Numbered from the stretch's first letter, positions 1-9,884 are shown. The stretch is DNA of 64,000 bases from Rhodospirillaceae bacterium (GCA_016712715.1 JADJQM010000003.1:930001-994000), one strand, 5' to 3'. Numbers and translations: made by a program. The notes: generated by a model from the sequence alone, not told the origin.

Positions 1-345
1 GATGACTGAAGCCTTGGCGCTTTTCACCGTACCTTCGGCCTGTTTCACCGCCGCTTCGAAAAGTTCCTTTTCGATCCGGTAGAGCGGTGCGCCGGCCGCG
101 ACGGTGTCGCCTTCCTTGAAGAGCACCTCCTCAAGATAGCCGGATACCCGCGCCACGACCTCGACCCGTTCGATCGCGTCGACACGGCCGACGAAGCTCA
201 TCGATTCCGAAATTTTCTGTTTCATGGCCGGGACTGTCCCGACGATGAGGGCCGTCGGCGCGGATGCCTGGTCGGTCGCTTCCTCCGCCCAGGACACCGT
301 CGGCAAGGCCAACAGCATCAAGGAGATCCCCAGAATTCGACGCAT
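1..345 (-). CDS. RND efflux periplasmic adaptor (MFP), N-terminal part
   Basis: The first 115 residues of a membrane-fusion/periplasmic adaptor subunit of an RND-type efflux pump (AcrA/MexA type); the gene runs off the left edge. The ATG at 345 has AGGAG about six bases upstream. The product opens with a signal peptide (MRRILGISLMLLALPTVSWA). It then shows the adaptor pattern FVGRVDAIERVEV, VSGYLEEVLFKEGDTVAAG and PLYRIEKELFEA, which is the first half of the lipoyl/biotinyl-like hairpin followed by the start of the coiled coil. Such proteins bridge the inner-membrane RND pump and the outer-membrane channel. The partner genes would lie further left. It is the first gene of its transcript as far as can be seen. 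Confidence 0.85.
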   Translation of the reverse strand, partial: MRRILGISLMLLALPTVSWAEEATDQASAPTALIVGTVPAMKQKISESMSFVGRVDAIERVEVVARVSGYLEEVLFKEGDTVAAGAPLYRIEKELFEAAVKQAEGTVKSAKASVI

Positions 346-393
346 CACTGCTCCTGTTGCAGTCGGGCCAGCGACCCGGCTGGCGGTCTTTTC

Positions 394-1109
394 CTAACGC
401 TCCCAGTGGAGGAAAATGCCGACTGTCCCCGGCATCCCCTCCGGATAGTCAAGAATCTGCGCCGTCAGGGTGAAACCGGGCGGCTTCAGTTCCTTGAGAT
501 AATAATCATAGGCCCCCTTGGCGAAACCTTCGAACAGGCCCGGCCAGTCCGCCTCAAGACTATTGATGCGGCGATTGCGATCGTTGCAGAAGGTCGCCAG
601 AAAGGAAAGAGCCATGATCTGGTTGAGCCCCTGTTCGGTCGCGCGGCGAATCGCAGAAGCACGACCGAGGACAAGGACCAAAGGCAGAAATCTCCAGGGC
701 GAGCTATGCGCGCCCTGCTCTTTTCCCTGCAGCACCACCCCCGGCCTGAAATCGCCGGCTTCGCCAAGCCAGCTGAACAACAGGATCGCGAGCGCCAAGG
801 CGCGGCCAGACGTCCATAGCGATTCCCGGAGATGGTCATAGATGGTCGAACCGGCGACGGCGGTTGCAAGATAAGCGGTGCCCGAGAGCAGCGAGGTCTT
901 GTCGCCAGAATATGAACCTGAGATGATCGCCATCGACGCGAGGAAGACGCTTGGGCTGAGGATCTGCAGCCCTTAATGGACCATCGACAGCACATAGCTC
1001 AGGTCTCGATCAGCGCCACGAGCGGTATCAGCGCATCGATCGGTCTCGGCCTCAGCACACCGTCATTTGCGGCGCGTTCTGGTTTGATTGGCTGATCCGG
1101 ATCCGACAT
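394..1109 (-). pseudogene. NhaC-type Na+/H+ antiporter remnant
   Basis: A decayed antiporter gene just downstream of arcC. From the ATG at 1109 the N-terminus (MSDPDQPIKPERAANDGV, then RPRPIDALIPLVALIE) resembles the NhaC start, but it hits a TGA after about 36 codons. Another frame resumes with SYVLSMVH, a TAA stop, and GLQILSPSVFLASMAII. The piece from about 933 down reads ISGSYSGDKTSLLSG and LATAVAGSTIYDHLRE, matching the NhaC motif pattern ISGAYFGDK-SPLSDTTNL-PAVAGT-LYTHIR. The segment between FLAS and AIISG is much shorter than in intact family members, so an internal deletion is likely. The last 60 residues are not recognisable. Two stops, a deletion and loss of conserved residues make a functional product unlikely. 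Confidence 0.6.
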
Positions 1110-1139
1110 GTTTCGGGCCTTGCCCGGGGATGCGCACCT

Positions 1140-2099
1140 TCACTGGGCGGTATGCCAGCTCAGACCTTGAATGGCCTGGCCCTGGAAGGATCGTCCAATC
1201 AAGGTCCCCTTCTCGCCGCGCACGATGGCCGGAATATCCGCGAGCGCGCCGATGGCGGCCGTCTTCCCGCTGAGCTTTGCAAACTGGACCGCGGCGCTGA
1301 CCTTCGGCCCCATTGAGCCTGCTGGGAAATCATAGGCCCCGAGCGCATCCGGATGCGCCCGGTGCAGCGCCTTCGCCGTGGGTTTCCCCCAGTCGACATA
1401 GACCGCATCGACATCCGTCGCCATGACGAGGAGGTCGGCTTCGAGCTCGCGCGCCAGCAATTCCGAGCACAGATCCTTGTCGATTACCGCCTCGACGCCG
1501 ATCAACTCGCGCGTGGCGCCGGGCTTGTACAGGGTGGGAATCCCGCCGCCGCCGGCGCAGATGACGATGGTGCCATGTTCCAGCAGCCATTTGATCGGCC
1601 GCAACTCGAAGATGCGCTTTGGGAGCGGCGACGGCACCACCCGGCGCCACTTCTCGCCATCCTTCTTGAAGACCCAACCCTTCTCCAGGGTGATGCGCTC
1701 CGCGGCACTCGCGTCATAGACCGGTCCCACAAACTTGGTCGGATTGTGGAAGCCGGGATCCTCGCCATCCACCTCCACCATGGTGAGGATGGTGGCAAAC
1801 GGCACCTCGAACGGCAGCCTGTTGCCCATCTCCTGCTCGATCATGTAACCGATCATGCCCTCCGTCTCGGCGCCGAGCACGTCGAGCGGATAGGCCTCCT
1901 CCGGCTTGTAGGCGGCACCCTGCAGCGCAAGATGGCCGACCTGGGGGCCGTTGCCATGCGTAATCACCAATTGATGTTCTTGCGCGACAGGTGCCAGAGC
2001 TGCGGCCGCGATACGGATATTGCTGCGCTGCGCTTCCGCCGTCATCGGCTCACCGCGCTTCAGGAGGGCGTTGCCGCCCAACGCCACCACAATCCGCAT
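1140..2099 (-). CDS. arcC: carbamate kinase
   Basis: Catabolic carbamate kinase, the last step of the arginine deiminase pathway: carbamoyl phosphate + ADP gives ATP + NH3 + CO2. The 319-residue length fits the family. The N-terminus MRIVVALGGNALLKRGE carries the amino-acid kinase nucleotide-binding loop; VITHGNGPQVG and VICAGGGGIP are the substrate-loop motifs, and VIDKDL with VMATDVDAVYVDWG lies in the ATP region. The ATG at 2099 is preferred over an in-frame start 40 codons upstream, because that extension overlaps arcB and has no family similarity. It follows arcB by four bases, so the genes are co-transcribed. Confidence 0.95.
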   Translation of the reverse strand: MRIVVALGGNALLKRGEPMTAEAQRSNIRIAAAALAPVAQEHQLVITHGNGPQVGHLALQGAAYKPEEAYPLDVLGAETEGMIGYMIEQEMGNRLPFEVPFATILTMVEVDGEDPGFHNPTKFVGPVYDASAAERITLEKGWVFKKDGEKWRRVVPSPLPKRIFELRPIKWLLEHGTIVICAGGGGIPTLYKPGATRELIGVEAVIDKDLCSELLARELEADLLVMATDVDAVYVDWGKPTAKALHRAHPDALGAYDFPAGSMGPKVSAAVQFAKLSGKTAAIGALADIPAIVRGEKGTLIGRSFQGQAIQGLSWHTAQ

Positions 2100-2103
2100 G
2101 ACC

Positions 2104-3108
2104 TCAATCCCCCAGCGTTGCGACCAGGATGGCCTTGATCGTGTGCAGCCGGTTCTCGGCTTGCTCGAAGGCGACATTGGCCTCCGATTCAAAAACGTCG
2201 TTGGTGACCTCCAGACCATTGGTCATGCCGTAATCCTCGGCGATCTGCTTGCCCAGCGTCGTTTCGGTATCGTGGAAGGCCGGCAAGCAATGCATGAACT
2301 TCACCTGCGAATTGCCACTGGCCTTCATCAGGGCTGCATTGACCTGATAGGGGGTAAGCAGCTCGATGCGTTCCTTCCAAACCTCTTTGGGCTCGCCCAT
2401 CGACACCCAGACATCGGTGTGGATGAAATCGACGCCTTTCACGGCCGCGGCCGGATCCTCGGTGATGGTCAGGCGCGCACCGGACTTGGCCGCCAGATCC
2501 TCGGCGATCTTCCGATACTCCGCCGCCGGCCACAGCGATTTCGGCCCGGCGATGCGTACATCCATGCCCATGAGGCAGCCGACGATCATCAGCGAATGGC
2601 CCATGTTCGAATGCGTATCGCCGACATAGGCGTATTTGATTTCGGCGATCGGCTTGTCACTGTGCTCGCGCATGGTCATCACGTCGGCCAGCATCTGCGT
2701 GGGATGGTATTCGTTGGTGAGGCCATTATAGACCGGGACGCCCGCATACTTGGCCAGTTGCTCGACACCCTCCTGGGCCGAGCCACGATACTCGATCGCG
2801 TCATACATGCGACCCAGTACTCGCGCGGTGTCCTTGAAGGATTCCTTGTGCCCGATCTGCGAACCCTGGGGGTCGAGATAGGTGACATTGGCGCCCTGGT
2901 CGTGGCACGCCACCTCGAAGGCGCAGCGCGTGCGGGTCGAGGTCTTCTCGAAGATGAGGCAGATCTCCTTGCCGGCGAGATGCCGCTGCTCCGTGCGGGC
3001 ATATTTGGCTCGCTTCAGGTCGCGGGCGAGATCGAGCAGATAGCGGAATTCCCGCGGCGTATAGTCCTGCACCGTGAGGAGCGAACGGTTGCGCAGATTG
3101 AAGCTCAT
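2104..3108 (-). CDS. arcB: ornithine carbamoyltransferase (catabolic)
   Basis: Cytoplasmic ornithine carbamoyltransferase (334 residues). Seen directly: the carbamoyl-phosphate loop FEKTSTRTRCAFEVA, the ornithine loop motif MHCLPAFHD, and YVGDTHSNMGHSLM in between. In the arginine deiminase pathway it phosphorolyses citrulline to ornithine and carbamoyl phosphate, which ArcC then uses to make ATP. Sequence alone does not fully separate catabolic from anabolic (ArgF) enzymes; the catabolic assignment comes from its place between arcA and arcC. It is separated from arcA by 33 bases. Confidence 0.95.
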   Translation of the reverse strand: MSFNLRNRSLLTVQDYTPREFRYLLDLARDLKRAKYARTEQRHLAGKEICLIFEKTSTRTRCAFEVACHDQGANVTYLDPQGSQIGHKESFKDTARVLGRMYDAIEYRGSAQEGVEQLAKYAGVPVYNGLTNEYHPTQMLADVMTMREHSDKPIAEIKYAYVGDTHSNMGHSLMIVGCLMGMDVRIAGPKSLWPAAEYRKIAEDLAAKSGARLTITEDPAAAVKGVDFIHTDVWVSMGEPKEVWKERIELLTPYQVNAALMKASGNSQVKFMHCLPAFHDTETTLGKQIAEDYGMTNGLEVTNDVFESEANVAFEQAENRLHTIKAILVATLGD

Positions 3109-3141
3109 GGCGAATCTCCGAAGAACGGGTTCAGCAGGAAG

Positions 3142-4371
3142 TCAGTAGGCGGGCTCGCGCCAGATCGGGCAAGTCATGCAATGGCCACCGCCACGCCCGC
3201 GACCGAGCTCCGCACCTCGGATGGTGATCACCTCGACGCCCGCCTTGCGCAGCAACGTGTTGGTATAGACGTTGCGGTCATAGGCGACGACCACGCCCGG
3301 CTCCAAGGCCACGACATTGTTGCCGTCATCCCACTGCTCACGCTCCGCCTCAAAGCTGTCGCCGCCGGTGCCCACCACCCGCAGTTCCTTGAGGCCCAAC
3401 GCCTCGCGCACCACTTCCAGCATCTGCTTCGGCTCAGGGCTTACCTTGAAGCCAACCTCATTGTTCTCAGGGTAGATGCTGTAGCAGCGGATCTGGTCCA
3501 CCACCTCGCGGAACACGGTGACAAGATCGCGGTCGCAGAAGCTGAAGACGGTGTCGAGATGCATCGCGGCACGGCTTTTCGGCAACAGGCAGGCAATGAC
3601 CCGGGTCGCCGCATTGTGCTTGAACAATTGCTGGGCGACCTGCCCCACCGCCTGGTGCGTCGTGCGCTCGCCCATGCCGATGAGCACGATGCCCTTGCCG
3701 ATCGGCATGACGTCGCCGCCTTCCATCGAAGCGCCGGTGAACGGCTCGTCGGAATCGCCCCACCAGATCTTGAAATCGGCATCCTTGAAGAAGGGGTGGA
3801 ATTTGTAGACCGCGCGCTGCAGCAGCGTCTCCGGCTGGCGTGCCGGCCAGTACATCGGGTTGACGGTGACGCCACCATAGATCCAGCAGGAGGAGTCGCG
3901 CTGGAACAAGGTGTTGGGAATCGGCGGCAGGATGAAATCGCTGACCCCGAAGGCCTCGACCATCATCTTGCGCGTGGCACTATCCGGCAGGTCCGAGACC
4001 GCGATGCCGCCGATGAGGTGCGTCGCCAGCAGTTGTGGATCCATCTCGTCCAGCCAGGGTCGAATAATGCCGCTGATGGCGACGCCGACCGAATGCACCG
4101 TCACGCGACGGTCGAGCACAAAGTTCCGCGCCACTTTATCCGCGAGCGTGGTCGCCAGCATCTCATGGAGTTCCAGCACCTCGATGCCGCGCTCCTGCAT
4201 CTTGAGCGTGAAGTCGTAATGATCCCTCTGCGCCTCATGCACCCAGATGACATCGTCATAGAGAAGTTCGTGGCAGTTTGCCGGCGTGAGGCGCTGATGC
4301 GCCAGGGACGGCTTGCACACCATCACGGTCCGCAGCTTGCCCACTTCCGAATGAACGCCCAATGTCCGCAT
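3142..4371 (-). CDS. arcA: arginine deiminase
   Basis: Arginine deiminase (409 residues): arginine to citrulline + NH3. Guanidino-group-modifying enzyme motifs are present: SLAHQRLTP near the N-terminus, IPNTLFQRDSS, MEGGDVMPIGKG (substrate Asp region), and the C-terminal GGGHCMTCPIWREP with the catalytic Cys and preceding His. The protein looks full length and undamaged. It is the second gene of the operon, downstream of the transporter. Together ArcA, ArcB and ArcC yield one ATP per arginine and ammonia, typical of oxygen limitation or acid stress. Confidence 0.96.
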   Translation of the reverse strand: MRTLGVHSEVGKLRTVMVCKPSLAHQRLTPANCHELLYDDVIWVHEAQRDHYDFTLKMQERGIEVLELHEMLATTLADKVARNFVLDRRVTVHSVGVAISGIIRPWLDEMDPQLLATHLIGGIAVSDLPDSATRKMMVEAFGVSDFILPPIPNTLFQRDSSCWIYGGVTVNPMYWPARQPETLLQRAVYKFHPFFKDADFKIWWGDSDEPFTGASMEGGDVMPIGKGIVLIGMGERTTHQAVGQVAQQLFKHNAATRVIACLLPKSRAAMHLDTVFSFCDRDLVTVFREVVDQIRCYSIYPENNEVGFKVSPEPKQMLEVVREALGLKELRVVGTGGDSFEAEREQWDDGNNVVALEPGVVVAYDRNVYTNTLLRKAGVEVITIRGAELGRGRGGGHCMTCPIWREPAY

Positions 4372-4424
4372 GGCTCATCACTCCCGATTGGGGCGGGTCG
4401 GCGCTGCCGTCCGCCGAATTCCTG

Positions 4425-5902
4425 TCACAAAGGGCTGATTGTCCCGATCCACATCAGCCAGGCAGCAACAATTGCCAGCACGCCGATGACGATGGCGATC
4501 AGCAGCTCCCCGCCGGTGAAGGCTTTGACACCCTGTTCGTGTCGCGCCTTGGCATAAACGAGGATGCCGGGTGCGAAAAGCACGGTGCACATCAGGAGGT
4601 AGGTGAGCCCGGCAGCATAGATCAGCCACAGGCCGTAGAGGGTCGCGAGCAGGCCGACGATGAGGTCGCGGCTGCGATTCCCCTTGCCGTCGGCATAGCC
4701 CTCGCCGGTCACGGCAAGTTTCAGGGCATATCCCCCTGACAGCACATAGGGCGGCAGGATGGCGACCGACGCGATGAAGTAGAAGAATTGATAGGCACTC
4801 TGCGAAAACAGGCTGAGTACAAGGAAACCCTGAACGAGCAAATTGGTTGCCCACAGCGAATTGGCCGGCACGCCATTGCGGCTCTCGATGCCGAACCATT
4901 TTGGAAAGGTCCCATCCTGGCCGCAGCTATAGGGAATCTCGGCAGAAAGCAGTGTCCAGGACAGGAAGGCCCCACCGACAGAAAGAATGAGGCCGAGATT
5001 GATGAGTGCGGCTCCCCAGGGACCGACCAGTGTCTCGAACACGCCGGCCACGGAAGGCACTTTGAGACCGCTCAGCTCCGGCTGGATCATGATGCCCGCC
5101 GCCAGGATCGACACCAGCACATAGATGCCGAGCACGCCGAAAAAGCCGATGACCGTCGCCCGCCCGACATCAGAGCGCTTGGCGGCCCGGGCCGAATAGA
5201 CGCTGGCGCCCTCGATGCCGATGAACACCCACAGGGTCACCAGCATGGTGCCCTTGACCTGCTCCAGGAGCGAGCCCAGATCAGCCGCCCCGTCGACACC
5301 GCCGCGGCCCCAGAAGTCGAAGGTGATCTTGTCGAGATTGAAGCTGACGATCGCTACCAGCACGAACAGCATCAGCGGCACCAGCTTGGGCAGCGTCGTC
5401 ACAACATTGATGAAGGCAGCCTGCTTGATACCCTTCAGCACCAGGAGATGGACCAGCCACAGGCACAAGGAGGCGCCGATGATCGAGGGCAAATTGTTGC
5501 CGCCGCCGAAGATCGGAAAGAAATAGGATAGAGCCGAGAAGATGGCGACGGCATAGGCGACGTTGCCGAGAAAAGCACTCAGCCAATAGCCCCAGGCGCT
5601 GTTGAATCCGATATAGGTGCCAAAGCCCGCGCGGGCATAGGCATAGGGGCCAGCGTTGAGCGCGGGTTTCCGTACGGCAAGGCTCTGATAGACGAAGGCC
5701 AGCATCAGCATGCCGAATCCGGTCACCAGCCAGCCGATGATGATGGCGCCGGGCGAGGCGCCCCCGCCATGTCGGAGGGGAGGTTGAACACTCCACTGCC
5801 GATCATCGAGCCGACGACGAGAGCGATGAGCGGCAGCAAGGTCAACTTGCCTGACCGTGGCGGCTGGACAGCCTCGACTTCCGTGGTGCTCGCAACGCTC
5901 AT
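4425..5902 (-). pseudogene. arcD: arginine/ornithine antiporter, frameshifted
   Basis: APC-superfamily arginine/ornithine exchanger, first gene of the arc operon. The true start is the ATG at 5902 (MSVASTTEVEAV, then LIALVVGSMIGSGVFNLPSD), with GGGGAGA just upstream. That frame breaks near 5760, and the rest (SPGAIIIGWLVTGFGMLML onward, about 12 membrane segments) lies one base out of phase down to the stop at 4425. Adding one G to the run of five G near 5762 restores a continuous protein of about 492 residues of normal family composition. Either one base was lost in sequencing or the gene carries a real frameshift. The rest of the operon is intact, which favours sequence error. Confidence 0.85.
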
Positions 5903-6042
5903 GATATTTCTCCCCATCCGGCTGGTTCAGGCCAGTATGCTTGATCAAAGTACTCCCGCGCGGGGCGCAAGGGAGGGGTCGTTACCGCAACGTACCGCCG
6001 CTCTTCGCCTGTGCGCCGCCCCGATTTGAGACACCCATGGCC

Positions 6043-6330
6043 TCAGAACGTCTCTGGCACATTCTTGGAAACATATTGCGGGTCCCAATAGCCCTTTGCA
6101 GGCTGCCGTTTGGGCAGGCTGATCTTCTGGCGTTTCGCCTCATCATAGGGCACCAGGCTCAGTAGATGCGTGATGAAATTGAGACTCCCCCGTCTAGTAT
6201 CGCGGGCTGTGCCACATACCAGGGGGCCGAGAAAGTACCGGTCGCCTGGAACATCTCATCCCGGGCGCGCGAGTAGTCCTACCAACGGCTTTATGATTTG
6301 AGGTCCATCGGCGACAGCTGGGGGGTAGCC
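6043..6330 (-). pseudogene. C-terminal remnant of polyphosphate kinase 2 (PPK2)
   Basis: Reading leftward from about 6320, one frame gives QLSPMDLKS, a TAA stop, SRW, a TAG stop, then DYSRARDEMFQATGT and APWYV. The phase shifts near 6190, and FITHLLSLVPYDEA, ISLPKRQPAKGYWDPQYV and KNVPETF follow to the stop at 6043. This order and spacing matches the C-terminal part of PPK2-family enzymes (LSPMDL, W-DY--A-DEMF, APW-V, HLLS-IPYE, LPKRQ, Y--VPE-F). Two internal stops, a frameshift and absence of the N-terminal Walker region show that it is dead. Confidence 0.6.
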
Positions 6331-6395
6331 TTCCTTTGCGACCTGCAAGCCCTCAATTCGCCTTGTCCCTGCCGCCTTTGCCAACTGATCACCTC

Positions 6396-6662
6396 GCCGC
6401 TCTACTCGCCTCCGGGGGCCTTCCCTGCGCCGTCCTGCTGGTCAGCGACCTGATGACGATCCCACGCACGGCGAGGCTTGGTGTCATCCAGGATGCCTTC
6501 AAGGAACACGGCGTTCAGATCATGTCGCCGCAATTCTATGAACAGCCGCCGCAGCCCCTCATCCCCGGTACAAGAGACCCGATAATCGCCGCCCCCATGG
6601 CTGAGAACCATAGTTCTCTAGGCCAGACCCTTCAATGCATTGCCCGGGGGTCTACGTTGTAG
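6396..6662 (+). pseudogene. C-terminal remnant of an MscS-family channel
   Basis: An open stretch ending at a TAG contains LGVIQDAFKEHGVQIMSPQF followed by YEQPPQPLIPG. This resembles the cytoplasmic C-terminus of MscS-type mechanosensitive channels, where the pattern is a helix I-D-FNE-GV-IMSP-Y. No membrane domain or beta domain precedes it, and there is no good start. It is probably a fragment left by deletion. The similarity rests on about 30 residues, so this is tentative. It lies tail-to-tail with the PPK2 remnant in an otherwise gene-free gap of about 850 bases. Confidence 0.4.
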
Positions 6663-6748
6663 CAGTCAACCTCTGAGCTGATCTCTAGCACATAAGATGT
6701 CACTGTCGTTACAGGAAAGGACGGCTGGCGCCTTCCTTGGAACGACCG

Positions 6749-8062
6749 TCAATTAACCTGCGGTCGTCCCAGGCTGACATAGCGATATCCACACTGTGCC
6801 ATTTCGGCAAGCTGATAGATGTTGCGCAAATCCACCACATTGGGGGCTTTCATGAGACCCTTCATGCGCTTGAGATCAAGCGCCCGATAGCTGTTCCATT
6901 CGGTCAGGATAACCAGCACATCGGCACCTGCCATAGTGTCATAGGCATCTTCGCAGTAGCGGATGCCCGGCATGTGCTTTCGCGCTTCTTCGATGCCAAC
7001 TGGATCATGCGCCTGGACGGTGGCCCCGCGCGCCACCAGCTCCGGCACGATAACCAGACTGGGCGCATCCCGCATATCGTCGGTGTTCGGCTTGAAGGTC
7101 AACCCAAGCACCGCGACCGTCTTCCCTGAGAGGCCGCCATCGACGGCCATTTCGACCCGATCGGTCATCTGATGTTTTCGGGCATCGTTGAAGCTGACAG
7201 TTGCTTCAACCAGCGACAGAGGTGCGTTGACGTCCCGCGCGGTCTTCATCAACGCCAATGTATCTTTCGGAAAGCAGGAGCCGCCATAGCCGGGGCCAGG
7301 ATGAAGGAATTTTGGACCGATACGACCATCGAGACCCATGCCGCGCGAGACGTCATGAACATCTGCGCCCACCTTGTCGCACAGATCGGCGATTTGATTG
7401 ATGAAGGAGATCTTCATCGCCAAAAACGCGTTGCTGGTGTATTTGATCAGCTCTGCTGTCTCTAGGCTCGTGAACAGGATGGGAGTCTCGATCAGGAAAA
7501 GTGGCCGGTACAGCTGCTTCATGACGGAGCGCGCCTTCTCCGTCTCGCACCCGATGACGACCCGGTCCGGACGCATGAAATCATTGATCGCAGCGCCTTC
7601 CCTGAGGAATTCCGGATTCGATACCACATCGAATTGCGCAGCCGGATTGGCGGCTTTCATGATCTCAGCAACCTTTCGCCCGGTTCCAACCGGGACCGTC
7701 GATTTTGTGACAACGACGGTATAGCCTGTGATCCGTTTTGCAATCATTTCAGCTGCGGCATAGACATAAGTTAGGTCGGCATGGCCGTCACCTCGGCGAC
7801 TTGGTGTTCCGACTGCGATGAAGACGACATCTGCATTCGCGACAGCTGCATCGAGGTCTGTTGTGAAAGCCAAACGCCCTCGATCGACGTTGGTCTTTAC
7901 CAACCCGTCCAACTCGGGCTCATAAATGGGAATTCTGCCTTCTTGCAGCTGGGAGATTTTCTGCCGATCCTGATCGACGCAGACGACGTCAAAGCCAAAC
8001 TCCGAGAAACAGGCGCCGGAAACGAGCCCGACATAACCGGTGCCGATAACGGCAATCTTCAT
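6749..8062 (-). CDS. ugd: UDP-glucose 6-dehydrogenase
   Basis: Oxidises UDP-glucose to UDP-glucuronate with NAD+, supplying an acidic sugar for the exopolysaccharide. The protein is 437 residues. The N-terminal Rossmann fold starts MKIAVIGTGYVGLVSGACF; the catalytic Cys sits in GPGYGGSCFPKDT at about residue 260; and the C-terminal UDP-binding domain has LGLTFKPNTDDMRDAPS. Length and motifs are complete. It lies about 80 bases downstream of the initiating transferase gene on the same strand, and the two likely form one transcript. Confidence 0.95.
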   Translation of the reverse strand: MKIAVIGTGYVGLVSGACFSEFGFDVVCVDQDRQKISQLQEGRIPIYEPELDGLVKTNVDRGRLAFTTDLDAAVANADVVFIAVGTPSRRGDGHADLTYVYAAAEMIAKRITGYTVVVTKSTVPVGTGRKVAEIMKAANPAAQFDVVSNPEFLREGAAINDFMRPDRVVIGCETEKARSVMKQLYRPLFLIETPILFTSLETAELIKYTSNAFLAMKISFINQIADLCDKVGADVHDVSRGMGLDGRIGPKFLHPGPGYGGSCFPKDTLALMKTARDVNAPLSLVEATVSFNDARKHQMTDRVEMAVDGGLSGKTVAVLGLTFKPNTDDMRDAPSLVIVPELVARGATVQAHDPVGIEEARKHMPGIRYCEDAYDTMAGADVLVILTEWNSYRALDLKRMKGLMKAPNVVDLRNIYQLAEMAQCGYRYVSLGRPQVN

Positions 8063-8143
8063 AATACCCTCATGACTTTTGAAGTTATTGCTTCAGCATG
8101 AGGCACTTTTGGCGAAATCGGCCGACCGCACTCACACCCTTGA

Positions 8144-9703
8144 TCAAAACGCGTTTCTTGGCCTTATCAATTCAACGACTGTCAAAATGAGTATCTGGAT
8201 ATCAAAGAAGAAAGACCAGTTGTCGATGTAATAGATGTCATGCTGGACGCGCGCCTCAAGTGCGGATGGCACGTCGATAGCACCGCGCAGGCCGCGGACC
8301 TGTGCCCAACCGGTAATGCCCGGCTTCATGCGATGACGGACGGCGTAGCCACGCACGATCTCATCACATAAATGATTGCCGACCTGCATGCCGAGCGCAT
8401 GGGGGCGCGGTCCTACGAGAGACATGTCGCCGCGCAGAACATTCAGAAGCTGCGGCAGTTCATCAACACTTGTACGTCTCAGCCAGGCACCAACTCTGGT
8501 TACGCGGGCATCGTTCCGCTTTGTCTGCTGCCGGGCGCCAATATCCGCGCAATCGACATACATCGACCTGAATTTGAGGACGTCAAACTGGTTGTTATTG
8601 AACCCCATGCGCGGCTGGCGAAACCAGATCGGCCCCGGGCTATCTATCTTCATCGCGATGGCTGCCACGGCAAATATCGGTGCCAACAGGATCAATCCAC
8701 CAAGCGCAGCTGTGAAGTCGAAGCAGCGCTTTATCAGGATATCGATGTCCGACAATGGTCTGCGGCAGATACTGAGGATCGGCGGATGCACGCCACGTAT
8801 TACCTGCTTGTCAATTCGAACGCCGACAAGCTCAGGCACCAGCGCGACATCAACAAGGAGATGCTGCAATCGGTGCAACAGGTGCAAAATTCGCGCCTCG
8901 GCATGCATCGGCAAGGCTACCAGGACCTTGTCTATCGTTGGCGTGTTTTGCACGAGCGCGATCAGATGTTCAATTCCGCCGTCGACAGGGATGCCATGGA
9001 TTTGGTCCGGGACCCGCTGTACGCGATCGTCGAAGACGCCACGAACTTGTACAGAATCCGCATAATCATCGCGAATGACCTGCATCAAGCGTTGGCCAAT
9101 GGTGTCTGCGCCGAACAGCACCACATTGGTGCACAGCTGCCCGGATGCTTGCAGGCGTCTGAGAAAGCCGTAGATGGCCGCCCGCTCGATGCCGACGGAG
9201 GCCGACGCCAAGGCCACAAGACAGACCTCCGGAATGAGGTCTCGTGCCGACAGGCTCTCACCAACCGATAGAATGCCATGATCGAGAAGGGTGCTCACGC
9301 CGCAGGAAAACAATATAGCAAGGCCAGTCAAGATCGTCGGTTTGACGATGAACTTCACTCGCGTGGTTTTGGAAATGCGCGAGAGGTTATCGCCCTTGTA
9401 GGACTGCGCGAAGGCGTGCCCCAGGAACACACTCAACAGGCTGATAACAAAGAAATACGGGAGGTTGGTGGAAAGCAGCTTGGCATCCACATACGTCATC
9501 ACGGACGCGACCGCAGCGATCGAACTCAGCACAACGCTGATGTCACAAATCGCGAGCAGGACACCTCCAAGATTTGGATCGCGCGGGATCAGACGGCTGC
9601 GATTTAACGGAAGCGGCCGCGGTTCGTGCGTTTTACCCGAAAATGCTGGTTCGAGACGTCGTTTCGGCGTAGAGTGCAATTGCAGCATTGCGGTACCTGA
9701 CAT
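8144..9703 (-). CDS. undecaprenyl-phosphate sugar phosphotransferase (WcaJ/PssY type)
   Basis: The enzyme that starts lipid-linked repeat-unit synthesis by moving a hexose-1-phosphate onto undecaprenyl phosphate. At 519 residues it is a full-size polyisoprenyl-phosphate hexose-1-phosphate transferase. The N-terminal half has about four hydrophobic segments (LLAICDISVVLSSIAAVASV, LPYFFVISLLSVFLG). A CoA-binding-like middle domain follows (NVVLFGADTIGQRLMQVI). The C-terminal catalytic domain has KRCFDFTAALGGLILLAP, DSPGPIWFRQPRMG, DVLKFRSM, VDELPQLLNVLRGDMSLVGP and GITGWAQVRG. The start is uncertain: ATG at 9703 or at 9688. It is transcribed divergently from the export gene across a 420-base gap. 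Confidence 0.9.
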   Translation of the reverse strand: MSGTAMLQLHSTPKRRLEPAFSGKTHEPRPLPLNRSRLIPRDPNLGGVLLAICDISVVLSSIAAVASVMTYVDAKLLSTNLPYFFVISLLSVFLGHAFAQSYKGDNLSRISKTTRVKFIVKPTILTGLAILFSCGVSTLLDHGILSVGESLSARDLIPEVCLVALASASVGIERAAIYGFLRRLQASGQLCTNVVLFGADTIGQRLMQVIRDDYADSVQVRGVFDDRVQRVPDQIHGIPVDGGIEHLIALVQNTPTIDKVLVALPMHAEARILHLLHRLQHLLVDVALVPELVGVRIDKQVIRGVHPPILSICRRPLSDIDILIKRCFDFTAALGGLILLAPIFAVAAIAMKIDSPGPIWFRQPRMGFNNNQFDVLKFRSMYVDCADIGARQQTKRNDARVTRVGAWLRRTSVDELPQLLNVLRGDMSLVGPRPHALGMQVGNHLCDEIVRGYAVRHRMKPGITGWAQVRGLRGAIDVPSALEARVQHDIYYIDNWSFFFDIQILILTVVELIRPRNAF

Positions 9704-9869
9704 TCCAAATACTCAAAATTAAGTATCCAAGTTTCGGCAACGACGGCATCTTGACGACGCAAGAATGTTTGTGCTGCAGCGAAGGAAAGCACCAGTCTTA
9801 GGGACGATGCTCCTGTCTTGGGACGCGCTATCTCGGACCTTACCGTACGACTCACTATCTGGAGCAGGG

Positions 9870-9884
9870 TCGGAATCTACTTAG
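9870..9884 (+). promoter_or_regulatory. candidate operator copy 1 (TCGGAATCTACTTAG)
   Basis: One of seven near-identical 15-bp sequences in the window. It lies in the 420-base divergent gap between the initiating transferase (start 9703) and the OPX export gene (start 10124). No other gene or hairpin was recognised in that gap. The shared sequence across unrelated flanks suggests a protein-binding site. Confidence 0.55.

Noticed and set aside
2020..4557. An 845-codon open frame on the plus strand
   Set aside because: It is antisense to the intact arcA, arcB and arcC genes, is rich in His/Asp/Arg in a way typical of a shadow frame, and has no family motif.
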